From Nannocystis punicea (lineage in GTDB: Bacteria > Myxococcota_A > Polyangia > Nannocystales > Nannocystaceae): a stretch of 64,000 nucleotides of DNA. Of this stretch, positions 27,932 through 35,860 are shown piece by piece (the first letter of the stretch is position 1; every line of letters begins with the position of its first letter). A program made the position numbers and the translations under genes. The notes under the pieces are model-generated. The model did no database searches. It saw nothing but the letters and a program-made list of their open reading frames with translations, and was not told where the DNA came from. The DNA lies in NCBI RefSeq assembly GCF_026965555.1, contig NZ_CP114040.1, forward strand, positions 10,080,001-10,144,000, given 5' to 3'.

Positions 27932-28771
27932 CTAGTCCGGGCGCCGGCCCGACCTGTCCGCGAGCACCTGGGCGCACAGCACCAGCAGGGCCAGCGGCGC
28001 GCTCGCGGCCAGCGTCGGCCACCACACCCCGCGCGCCAGCTCGCTGCCGCTGCGCGCCAGCAGCTTCCCCCAGCTCGGCAGCTCCGGTGCGCTCGCGCCG
28101 AGGTACGCCAGCAGCGCCTCGACCTTGACCGCGTGGGCGAACAGCACCACCAGCGCCGACAGCAGCACCGGCCGCAGCGCCGGGATCACGTGCCAGCCGA
28201 TCTGGTGCAGCGTGCCCGCGCCCATCGCCTGGGCCGCGCGGTAGAAGTCGGCGGCCCGCAGCCGCTGACCCTCCGCGCGGGCGGCCCGGAACACCCCCGT
28301 CCACTGCGTCGCCGCGATCGCCACCACCACCGTCGCCACACCTGGCCCGAGCGCCAGGGCCATCGCCAGCAGCGCGACCACCGGCGGCACGGCTGCGAAC
28401 GCGTCGGTGGCCCCCGACAGCAGCCGGTCGGTCCACCCGCCGCGCAGCCCCGCCCAGGCCCCCAGCGCCCCGCCGACCGCCACCGCGCCCACCGCTCCGC
28501 CGACCCCCGCCACCAGCGACACCCGCGCTCCCTGTACCACCTGGGCCAGCAGATCGTAGCCGAGCGCGTCGGTGCCCAGCCATGCATCTGTCCCCGGGGA
28601 CATGTACGGTCGACCCACCGGCACGTCCCACGCCTGCGCCCACAGCCCCGCGGCCGCCCCCACCGCCAGCACCGCGAACCCGCCGAGGCCGAACAGCGCC
28701 AGCCGACCCGCGCGCCCGAGCCCCGACCTCACGCGCCGCCTCCGCCCATACGTCCATGTCCTTCTGGACAT
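27932..28771 (-). CDS. ABC transporter permease, DppC/OppC type
   Basis: 279 residues, about six membrane helices. LGTDALGYDLLAQVVQGARVSL is the typical DppC/OppC entry to the transport domain, and the EAA-like loop is around FYRAAQAMGAGTLHQIGWHVIP. It would form a heterodimer with the DppB-type permease upstream to import peptides, nickel or sugars. The ATPases and binding protein are not in the neighbourhood. The start ATG lies inside a palindromic element, and the DNA contains two further copies (28587-28606 and 28755-28786). Confidence 0.88.
   Translation of the reverse strand: MSRRTWTYGRRRRVRSGLGRAGRLALFGLGGFAVLAVGAAAGLWAQAWDVPVGRPYMSPGTDAWLGTDALGYDLLAQVVQGARVSLVAGVGGAVGAVAVGGALGAWAGLRGGWTDRLLSGATDAFAAVPPVVALLAMALALGPGVATVVVAIAATQWTGVFRAARAEGQRLRAADFYRAAQAMGAGTLHQIGWHVIPALRPVLLSALVVLFAHAVKVEALLAYLGASAPELPSWGKLLARSGSELARGVWWPTLAASAPLALLVLCAQVLADRSGRRPD
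28587..28606. repeat. palindrome element (DppC-type gene, internal)
   Basis: CTGTCC-CCGG-GGACATG core. Strict copy inside the permease gene. Confidence 0.88.
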
Positions 28772-28786
28772 GTCCTGCAGGACAAC
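28755..28786. repeat. double palindrome element at DppC-type start codon
   Basis: CATGTCC-TTCT-GGACATG overlapping CATGTCC-TGCA-GGACA. The ATG of the permease gene is inside the overlap. Confidence 0.92.
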
Positions 28787-28872
28787 CTCATGCGATGCCC
28801 CCCGAGCGCCCGTCCCACGCCGCGTCCTGCCGCCTGCTACCAGCCGAGCCCCTCGACCGCGGCGCCTTCATC

Positions 28873-28886
28873 TGTCCCCGAGGACA
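28873..28886. repeat. palindrome element between permease genes
   Basis: TGTCC-CCGA-GGACA. Strict copy in the 150-bp gap. Confidence 0.85.
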
Positions 28887-28921
28887 TCCGAAACACCGCG
28901 CCCCTGCCTCCACCCCGCGAC

Positions 28922-29881
28922 TCACGCCACGTCCCTCCGGCGGACACGCGGGTCGACCAGCCACACCACCCCGTCGCACAGCGCCTGGCCGGCGATGGTC
29001 ACCGCGGCGGTGGCGACCGCGATCGCCTGCACGAGCGCCGCGTCGGCCTCGTGGATGGCGGCGACCAGCAGCGCGCCGAGCCCGGAGATGTTGAACAGCT
29101 CCTCGATCACCACGCTGCCGACGACCACGTGCGACAGTCGCTGGCCGATCCGCGCGACGATCGGGCCGACCGCGGCGCGCAACACGTGCCGCTCCACCCG
29201 CCGCTCCGGCACGCCCCGCCCGCGCAGGCCGTCGAGGTGCGGCGCCGCCAGCTCGCGCTCGAACACCGCGCGGTAGTGGCGCACGTCGGGCCCCCACTGC
29301 AGCAGCGCCCACACCAGCGCCGGCAGCATCACGTACGCCAGCGGGCTCGCGCCGCCGGCGAGCGGCCAGCCGAGCACCGGGAACCAGCCGAGGCGGTGGG
29401 CCAGCACGTGCTGCGCCAGGACCACCACGATCACGCTCGACGTACTGATCACCGCCGTCGACAGCGCGAGCAGGGCGCGGTCGGCCCGTCGTCGCCGCGC
29501 GGCCGCCAGCCCGCCGAACACCGCCGCCGCCGTCCCGAGCAGCCAGCCGGGCAGCGCGTAGGCCAGCGTCGGCCCCAGCGCCTGCAGCATCAAAGGCCCC
29601 GCCGGCCCGCCGCGCACCTGGCTGACGCCGAAGTCGAACGTCATGGCCCGTACGACATGTTCCAAAAGACGTGTCCCGAAGGACCTGTCGAGCCCCATCG
29701 CCGCGCGCAGGGCCTCGCGCGCCTCCTGGCTGGCGCCGCGGCCGAGGCGCAGCGCGGCCGGGTCGGCCAGCCACTCGAAGGTCACGAACACCAGCGCGGC
29801 CACCAGCGCCAGCGAGGCCGCCGCGACCACCAGGCGCCGCAGCACGGCCGGCCAGGGGATCGAGGCGCGCCGCGAGGACAT
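28922..29881 (-). CDS. ABC transporter permease, DppB/OppB type
   Basis: 319 residues with an N-terminal helix (RLVVAAASLALVAALVFVTF) and the BPD transport domain; the EAA-like segment is near HYRAVFERELAAPHLDGLRG. Partner of the DppC-type gene 150 bp downstream. The start region is unusual: CCATGTCCTCGCGG overlaps the palindrome and AAAGG lies only 2 bases before the ATG. An in-frame palindrome block (29654-29689) is translated as a DRSFGTRLLEHVVRA-like insertion between helices. No ATPase is linked. Confidence 0.88.
   Translation of the reverse strand: MSSRRASIPWPAVLRRLVVAAASLALVAALVFVTFEWLADPAALRLGRGASQEAREALRAAMGLDRSFGTRLLEHVVRAMTFDFGVSQVRGGPAGPLMLQALGPTLAYALPGWLLGTAAAVFGGLAAARRRRADRALLALSTAVISTSSVIVVVLAQHVLAHRLGWFPVLGWPLAGGASPLAYVMLPALVWALLQWGPDVRHYRAVFERELAAPHLDGLRGRGVPERRVERHVLRAAVGPIVARIGQRLSHVVVGSVVIEELFNISGLGALLVAAIHEADAALVQAIAVATAAVTIAGQALCDGVVWLVDPRVRRRDVA
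29654..29689. repeat. palindrome block inside DppB-type gene
   Basis: ACATGTTCC, GTGTCC-CGAA-GGAC and CTGTC follow each other; degenerate but in frame. Confidence 0.7.
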
Positions 29882-29887
29882 GGCCTT

Positions 29888-30433
29888 TCAGACAGGTCGC
29901 AACGCGAACGCGGCCTCGATGCGGTAGGCCGAGCCGCGGTGCGTCTGCGTGCTCGAGAACAGCAGCACGCGCTCGACCGGGAACAGCTCGGTGCGCATCA
30001 GCGAGTGCTCGGTCAGGTAGACCATCACGTCGTCGAGCTCGCAGTCGCCGACGCGGGCGATCGTCACGTGCGGGATGAGCTTGCGCGGGTCGGGCGGCAC
30101 GTCGGGGACCTTGCGCAGGCAGGCGTCGACCTTCTGGCGCAGCGCGAGCACCGGGCCCGGGTCGGCGATCCCGGCCCACACCGACGTCGGCAGGCCGCGC
30201 GGCGGGAACATGCCCATGCCCTTGAGGCCGAGCATGAACGACGGGCTGTCGAGCTCCTGCAGCGCGTCGACGATCTCGCGGTGGACCCGGCCGTCGACCT
30301 CGCCGATGAAGCGCAGGGTGAGGTGGAACTTGTCGCTGCCCTCCCAGCGGGCCTCGGGCAGGCCGTAGCACATCATTTCGAGGTGGTCGTCGACCCCGGG
30401 CGGCAGATCGATCCCGATGAACAGGCGCGGCAC
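29888..30433 (-). CDS. thpR: RNA 2',3'-cyclic phosphodiesterase
   Basis: 181 residues from a GTG start. Two HxTx motifs define the 2H phosphoesterase fold: HLTL at about residue 37 and HVTI at about residue 122. The N-terminus (RLFIGIDLPP) and the GLPTSVWAGI segment are typical of the ThpR/LigT family. It opens 2',3'-cyclic phosphates on RNA ends. It lies 6 bp upstream of the DppB-type permease but is functionally unrelated. Confidence 0.95.
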   Translation of the reverse strand: MPRLFIGIDLPPGVDDHLEMMCYGLPEARWEGSDKFHLTLRFIGEVDGRVHREIVDALQELDSPSFMLGLKGMGMFPPRGLPTSVWAGIADPGPVLALRQKVDACLRKVPDVPPDPRKLIPHVTIARVGDCELDDVMVYLTEHSLMRTELFPVERVLLFSSTQTHRGSAYRIEAAFALRPV

Positions 30434-30466
30434 GCGGCGACTATAGCGCGAACCGCCGCGCCGCGC

Positions 30467-31039
30467 TCACGGCGCTTCCGGCGGCGGCTCGTGCGTCGGC
30501 CGCCCGCGGGCCAGCTTGCGCTGCAGGCTGCGGCGGTGCATCCCCAGCCGCCGCGCCGCCTCGGACACGTTGCCGTTGCAGTCGGTGAGGACTTGCTGGA
30601 GGTGCTCCCACTCGAGCTCGTCGAGCGGCTTGGCCGCGTGCGGGCTCGGCGGCTCGACGATGGTCGGCTCGACGCGCTCGAACGCCCGCAGGATCTCGTC
30701 GGGCTCGGCCGGCTTGGTCAAGTAGTACGTGGCCCCGAGCTTGATCGCCTCGATCGCCGAGGCGATGCTGCCGAACCCGGTCAGCACGACGATCGCCATG
30801 GTCGGGTCGAGCTTCCGCAGCGCCGCCACCAGCTCGAGGCCGCCGCGGCCCGGCATGCGCAGGTCGACCACCGCGCGGTCGGGGGCCCACGCCTCCGCCT
30901 CGGACATGGCGTCGTCGAAGTTGTGGGCCACGATCGCGGCGCAGCCGCGGCGGCGCAACGAGCCGGCCAGGGCGGCGCAGAACGGCTTGTCGTCGTCGAC
31001 CACGAGCACCGTGCTGTGGTTGTCTGCTGCCTCCGACAT
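30467..31039 (-). CDS. regA: RegA/PrrA-type response regulator
   Basis: 190 residues from the ATG at 31039. The receiver domain has the acidic pocket DDD (15-17), phosphoacceptor Asp59, Thr87 and Lys109. The C-terminal Fis-type helix-turn-helix (GNVSEAARRLGMHRRSLQRK) is close to the very conserved RegA/PrrA/ActR DNA-binding helix. It is the partner of the RegB-like kinase 66 bp upstream. In proteobacteria this pair controls energy metabolism in response to redox state. The Pro/Glu tail (HEPPPEAP) is unimportant. Confidence 0.93.
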   Translation of the reverse strand: MSEAADNHSTVLVVDDDKPFCAALAGSLRRRGCAAIVAHNFDDAMSEAEAWAPDRAVVDLRMPGRGGLELVAALRKLDPTMAIVVLTGFGSIASAIEAIKLGATYYLTKPAEPDEILRAFERVEPTIVEPPSPHAAKPLDELEWEHLQQVLTDCNGNVSEAARRLGMHRRSLQRKLARGRPTHEPPPEAP

Positions 31040-31105
31040 CACGCGCTCCTCCGCCGCAAGCATCCCGCGCCGGTGACGTCGCGGCAAGTCTGCGAGCGCG
31101 CGGCC

Positions 31106-32419
31106 TCAGCCGCCGCGACCGTCGGTCGCACCCTCGCGCAGGGCCTCGCGCAGCGGGAAGCGGACGGTCGTCGTGGTCCCGCGGCCGTGCTCCGACTCGA
31201 GCTCGATCGTCCCCCCGAGCTTGCGCAGGTGGGCCCGCGCCAGAAACAGCCCCAGACCCATCCCCTTGCCCTCCGGCTTGGTCGAGAAGAACGGGTCGAA
31301 CGCGGCCGCGACCGCCTCCGGCGGCATGCCCACCCCGTCGTCGCGCACCCGCAGCAGCGCCTGGTCCGCCGCCACGTCGATCGCCACCCGCACCCCCGTA
31401 CTGCCCGGTTTGGCGCGGCAGGCGTCGACCGCGTTGGTGCCGACGGCACGCACGATCTGCAGCACCACTTCTTGCGGCTGCGTCGTCGTCGCCGCCGCCC
31501 CGGCCGCCGACATCTCGATCGTCACCTCGCCGCCGAGCGAGCGCAGCGCCTCCCCGAGCTCGGCCAGCGGCCACGCCTCGGCCGAAGCCGCCAGGCTGCC
31601 GACGCGCAGCTCGGGCGACGACATCTGCTGCAGGATGTGTTTGCAGCGCGCCAGCTCGTGGCGGATCGTCTGCATCGCCTCGCTCTGCTCGCGCGGCTCC
31701 ATCACCGGCAGGTCGGTCACCAGCACGCCGATGGTCGCCAGCGGCGAGCCCAGCTCGTGGGCCGCGCCCGCGGCCAGGGTCCCGAGCGCCGCCAGCTGGC
31801 GGTCCTGTTGGGCAGTCATGCGCAGCCGCTCGAGCTCGGCGCGCTGACGCGCCAGCGACAGGGCGATGCGGTGCACGAAGTAGATCACGAACGCGGCCGA
31901 GATGCCGAACGCCACCCACATGCCGCGGATGTGGCCGAGGAAGTGCTCTTCGTGGCCGGGCGGGCCGACCGGCGCCGGCCCGAGCACGAACAGGCTGGCG
32001 AACCCGAGCAAGCACGCCCCGCCGATCGCCCACGCCCAGCCCGGCGACAGCTGGATCGCCAGCGTCATCGGCACGAAGTACATGCTCGTGAACGCGTTCG
32101 AAACTCCGCCCGACAGCGCCAGCAGGGCCGTCAGCGCCGCGGTGTCGAGCAGCAGGTGCGTGCCCGCGAGAGACATCGTCGCCCGCCCGCGGGCCAGCAC
32201 TCGCCGCGACACCCACAAGTTGGCGACCGCCATCAGCACCACGACGATGCTGGTCCCGATCGGCTCCGGCGGCGGCGGGAACCACGACACGATCTGGCGG
32301 AACAGCGTCGGCCGGACCGCCTGCAGCGTCCAGCCGAGCGCGATGAGCCCCAGCATCACCCAGCGGGCCACCACGAACAGCCGCAGGGTGATCTGGACCG
32401 AGCTCGTGAGCCGTTGCAT
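31106..32419 (-). CDS. regB: RegB/PrrB-type redox-sensing histidine kinase
   Basis: 437 residues from the ATG at 32419. Six membrane helices cover residues 10-185. The periplasmic/membrane loop GGVSNAF (104-110) matches the RegB quinone-binding heptad GGxxNPF with Pro replaced by Ala. The H-box is HELGSPLATI (His221) and the redox cysteine of the family is conserved (ELARCKHIL, Cys259). The ATPase domain has GTNAVDAC, DDGVGMP and KGMGLGLFLA. It phosphorylates RegA when the quinone pool is reduced. Confidence 0.93.
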   Translation of the reverse strand: MQRLTSSVQITLRLFVVARWVMLGLIALGWTLQAVRPTLFRQIVSWFPPPPEPIGTSIVVVLMAVANLWVSRRVLARGRATMSLAGTHLLLDTAALTALLALSGGVSNAFTSMYFVPMTLAIQLSPGWAWAIGGACLLGFASLFVLGPAPVGPPGHEEHFLGHIRGMWVAFGISAAFVIYFVHRIALSLARQRAELERLRMTAQQDRQLAALGTLAAGAAHELGSPLATIGVLVTDLPVMEPREQSEAMQTIRHELARCKHILQQMSSPELRVGSLAASAEAWPLAELGEALRSLGGEVTIEMSAAGAAATTTQPQEVVLQIVRAVGTNAVDACRAKPGSTGVRVAIDVAADQALLRVRDDGVGMPPEAVAAAFDPFFSTKPEGKGMGLGLFLARAHLRKLGGTIELESEHGRGTTTTVRFPLREALREGATDGRGG

Positions 32420-32506
32420 CGCGCGACCATGCCACAAAAGTCGCGCCGAGGTCGGTCGCGCGCGGGCTTGCGACCGCCGGTCGCGCCGGTGTGCTACCGT
32501 CGCGCC

Positions 32507-33484
32507 ATGCGTCGCGCCGCCCTAGCCTGTCTTGTTTGTCTCGCCGCCTGCCCGCACCCTTCCGGCCCCGAGAACACCTGGGAGATCGTCGAGAAGGGCC
32601 TGCCCGGCGCTCTGATGAGCGTGTGGGGCAGCGCCATCGACGATGTCTGGGTCGTCGGCGCCGACGCCGGCGACGGCCCGGCCATCAAGCACTGGGACGG
32701 CATCGCCTGGACCGAGCTCGACGCCGGCAGCCCCGGGCACCTGTGGTGGGTCAGCGGTCTGGACGACGGCGTATGGATGTCGGGCGACGGCGGGCGGATC
32801 CTCCGATATGTCCGCAAGGACATGTCCTTCAAGACATGGACAGCGCCCTCGCCCGAGCGCCTCTACGGTGTGTTCCCGCTGGCCGACACCGACGTGTGGT
32901 CGTGCGGCAGCAACGAACAGAACACCGCCGGCGTGATCTGGCACTATGACGGCGTCGCCTGGGCTGCGCCCGCGGACCTCACCCCCGAGCTGATGGCCGG
33001 CTTCGCCTGTTTCAAGGTCTGGGGATCGGGTCCCGACGATCTGTGGTTCGTCGGCTACGGCGGGGTCGTCCTCCGCTACAAGGGCGGCACCTGGAGCCGC
33101 ATCGAGCTCCCCTCCGACCGACCGCTGTTCACCGTCCACGGCGACGGCGGCGAGGTCTACGCCGTCGGTGGGGCCGTCTCGGGCTACATCGTCGAGCTCG
33201 GCGACGAGGTCCGCGACGTCACGCCCAAGGGAGAAGTCCCGCAGTTCGCGGGGATCTACGCGGGCGATTTCGACACGGTCGCGGTCGGGCTCGAGGGCGC
33301 GGTCTGGCAGCGCAGGGATGACGGGGCCTGGACCGCGATCGAGGCTGCCCCGACCACGCCGCTGGAGTACCATGCCGTCTACGTCGACCCCGACGGCGGG
33401 ATCTGGGCCGTGGGCGGCCGCATCTACACCGGCAACCTGAGCGACGGACTGCTCACCCATTACGGCGCTCCGCTCCCCCAGTGA
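32507..33484 (+). CDS. lipoprotein with propeller-like repeats
   Basis: 325 residues. The signal peptide ends in LAAC (lipobox). The body has repeated W-G/D-VWVVG/VW.SG units (SAIDDVWVVGADAGD, GPDDLWFVGYGG, GGIWAVGGRI), typical of a five- to seven-bladed propeller in myxobacterial surface proteins with an unknown ligand. Inside the frame, 32807-32838 is a double palindrome that adds YVRKDMSFKTW between two blades. Confidence 0.8.
   Translation: MRRAALACLVCLAACPHPSGPENTWEIVEKGLPGALMSVWGSAIDDVWVVGADAGDGPAIKHWDGIAWTELDAGSPGHLWWVSGLDDGVWMSGDGGRILRYVRKDMSFKTWTAPSPERLYGVFPLADTDVWSCGSNEQNTAGVIWHYDGVAWAAPADLTPELMAGFACFKVWGSGPDDLWFVGYGGVVLRYKGGTWSRIELPSDRPLFTVHGDGGEVYAVGGAVSGYIVELGDEVRDVTPKGEVPQFAGIYAGDFDTVAVGLEGAVWQRRDDGAWTAIEAAPTTPLEYHAVYVDPDGGIWAVGGRIYTGNLSDGLLTHYGAPLPQ
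32807..32838. repeat. double palindrome element in propeller lipoprotein gene
   Basis: ATGTCC-GCAA-GGACAT and CATGTCC-TTCA-AGACATG share their middle arm. Confidence 0.92.
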
Positions 33485-33527
33485 ATGCTTACACCCCTCT
33501 CTTAGCCCAAAGCATCGGTACCTCGAG

Positions 33528-34700
33528 ATGACACGCAGCCAACCCCTCCTCTCGCTCCTCGCAGTCGTCGCCCTCGCGTCCGCATGTGACAGCGACGGTC
33601 CCCCGCCCTGCCCGACCACCGCCGGCACGATCTGCACCTGGGCCGGCAACGGCGAGGCCGGCTTCAACGGCGACGACGAGCCGCTGTCGGAGGCCCGGTT
33701 CTACTGGCCGATCGACGTCACGATCACCCGGGGCGGCCAGTTCTACATCCTCGACTGGAACAACCATCAGGTGCGCCTGTTGACCGAGGAGGGCACGCTG
33801 AAGACGGTGCTGGGCACCGACTTCGTCGGCGACGGCCCGTTCGACCTGTCCGACCTGATGCAGCCGGGCACGGCCGGCACCAACATCAACCTCAACCATC
33901 CGACGCAGATGCTCGAGGAGGCCAGCGGCACCCTGCTGCTGATCTCGTGGCACAACCACAAGATCCGCCGCTACGACCCGAAGACCGGCAAGGCCTACGT
34001 GATGTGCGGGCGCGGGGCCGGCTACGCGGGCGACGGCGGCCCGATCGACGACCCCGACGCGCGGCTCAACCAGCCCTCGGGGGGCGTGCTCGACGAGGAC
34101 GGCAACCTCTACCTGCTCGATCAGCGCAACCAGCGGATCCGCCTGCTCTCGGCCGATGGTTCGCTGCTCAGCACCGTCGCCGGCTCCGGCGAGATGGGCT
34201 ACGACGGCGACGGCGGCGCGCCGATGGCGGCCAAGTTCCACTTCCCGCCCGGCAGCAACCCGCCGCCGGCCGGCACCCTGGCGCGCGACGCCGAGGGTCG
34301 GCTCTACATCGCCGACACCCTGAACCACGCGATCCGCCGCATCGACTTCGCCGCCGACACCATCGAGACGGTGGCCGGCACCGGCGAGGCCGGCTACGGC
34401 GGCGACGACGGCCCCGGCCCCGCGGCGAAGCTCAACAACCCCCGCGACATCGAGTTCGGCCCCGACGGCCGCCTCTACATCGCCGACGAGCTCAACCACC
34501 GCGTCCGCGCCCTCGACGTCGAGTCGGGCGTCATCACCACCGTGGCCGGCAACGGCCGCGCCGAGTTCAGCGGCGACCGCGGCCCCGCCGTCGACGCCAG
34601 CCTCAACCGCCCGACCGGCGTCGCCTTCGACGCCGAAGGCACCCTCTACATCAGCGACAGCCACAACCACCGCGTCCGCACCGTGGTCCTCGGCAAGTAA
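33528..34700 (+). CDS. NHL-repeat lipoprotein
   Basis: 390 residues. The signal peptide ends in ASAC. Six NHL-type propeller repeats follow, each with the pattern P-x-G-x-LYIADxxNHRIR and TVAGxGxxGxxGDGG (TVAGTGEAGYGGDDGPG; LYIADELNHRVRALD). NHL propellers bind proteins or ligands at the cell surface. It is paralogous to the next gene, 23 bp downstream, and the two share repeat spacing and the start CTWAGNGEAG / CTFLGTGEAG. Function unknown. Confidence 0.9.
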   Translation: MTRSQPLLSLLAVVALASACDSDGPPPCPTTAGTICTWAGNGEAGFNGDDEPLSEARFYWPIDVTITRGGQFYILDWNNHQVRLLTEEGTLKTVLGTDFVGDGPFDLSDLMQPGTAGTNINLNHPTQMLEEASGTLLLISWHNHKIRRYDPKTGKAYVMCGRGAGYAGDGGPIDDPDARLNQPSGGVLDEDGNLYLLDQRNQRIRLLSADGSLLSTVAGSGEMGYDGDGGAPMAAKFHFPPGSNPPPAGTLARDAEGRLYIADTLNHAIRRIDFAADTIETVAGTGEAGYGGDDGPGPAAKLNNPRDIEFGPDGRLYIADELNHRVRALDVESGVITTVAGNGRAEFSGDRGPAVDASLNRPTGVAFDAEGTLYISDSHNHRVRTVVLGK

Positions 34701-34723
34701 CTTAAGCACAGGAACTTAAAGCC

Positions 34724-35860
34724 ATGTCCATCAAGACCACCGCCACCCTGCTCTCGCTCGCGGCCCTCGGCTTCGCGGCGAGCTCCGCCTGCGACCGCGG
34801 CGACGAGCGCTGCCTGCCCGGCCCGGGCAAGATCTGCACCTTCCTCGGCACCGGCGAGGCCGGCCTCGGCGACGACGGCCTCGACCGCGAGGACACCCAG
34901 CTCTACCTCCCGCAGGACCTCACCTTCGCGGCCGACGGCCGGCCCTACGTGCTCGACTGGAACAACCACCGCATCATCGCGGTCGAGGCCGACGACACCG
35001 TGGTGCAGGTGGTCGGCACCGGCGAGCTGGGCGACGCGCCCGACGGCGACGCGCTGAAGACCAACCTCAATCACCCGACCCATCTGAGCAACTCGCCCGA
35101 CGGCAAGCTCATCATCTCCGCCTGGCACAACTCGAAGATCATCGAGTACGACACTAAGGCCGGCACGCTGACGACGATCTGCGGCAACGGCATGCGCAGC
35201 TACGGCGGCGACGGCGGCCCGGCCAAGGACGCGATCCTCGACTTGCCGGTGGCCACCGCCTTCGACGCCGCGGGCAACATGTACATCACCGACCAGGCGA
35301 ACCAGCGGATCCGCAAGGTCGGGGTCGACAAGGTCATCGACACCTTCGTCGGCAACGGCATGGCCGGCTTCAGCGGCGACGAGGGTCCGGCCGCGGGGGC
35401 CCAGATCAAGCTGCCGGGCGGGCAATCGGCGCCGCCGGCCGGGCGCCTGGCGATCGACGGCGCGGGCAACATCTACCTCGCCGACTCCGGCAACAACCGG
35501 ATCCGCAAGATCGACCCCGAGGGCGTGATCAGCACCTACGCCGGCAACGGCGATCCGACCTTCGGCGGCGACGGCGGCCCGGCGCTCGCGGCCTCGCTGT
35601 CGCGCCCCAGCGACATCGACCTCGACCCCGACGGCAACCTCTACATCGCCGACACCGACAACTCCTGCGTGCGCAAGGTCGACACCAAGGGCGTCATCAC
35701 CACGGTCGCCGGCCAGTGCGGCAGCCCTGGCTACGGCGGCGACGGCGGCCGGGCGGCGGCGGCCTTGCTCGACCGCCCGTACGGCGTCGAGTTCGAGGAC
35801 GGCCTCCTCTACATCGCCGACACCCACAATCACCGGATCCGCGTCGTCGGCCTCGAGTGA
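34724..35860 (+). CDS. NHL-repeat lipoprotein (paralogue)
   Basis: 378 residues; signal peptide ending in SSAC. It has six NHL repeats (YVLDWNNHRIIAVE, MYITDQANQRIRKVG, IYLADSGNNRIRKID, LYIADTDNSCVRKVD and others). It is a tandem duplicate of the preceding gene. Its stop TGA overlaps the ATG of the following gene by one base, so the three genes form one operon. Probably surface exposed. Confidence 0.9.
   Translation: MSIKTTATLLSLAALGFAASSACDRGDERCLPGPGKICTFLGTGEAGLGDDGLDREDTQLYLPQDLTFAADGRPYVLDWNNHRIIAVEADDTVVQVVGTGELGDAPDGDALKTNLNHPTHLSNSPDGKLIISAWHNSKIIEYDTKAGTLTTICGNGMRSYGGDGGPAKDAILDLPVATAFDAAGNMYITDQANQRIRKVGVDKVIDTFVGNGMAGFSGDEGPAAGAQIKLPGGQSAPPAGRLAIDGAGNIYLADSGNNRIRKIDPEGVISTYAGNGDPTFGGDGGPALAASLSRPSDIDLDPDGNLYIADTDNSCVRKVDTKGVITTVAGQCGSPGYGGDGGRAAAALLDRPYGVEFEDGLLYIADTHNHRIRVVGLE

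Noticed and set aside
23918..33484. A 3188-codon open frame on the plus strand
   Set aside because: It is Arg/Pro-rich shadow sequence across about ten well-supported genes. Only its last 325 codons are a real gene (32507-33484).
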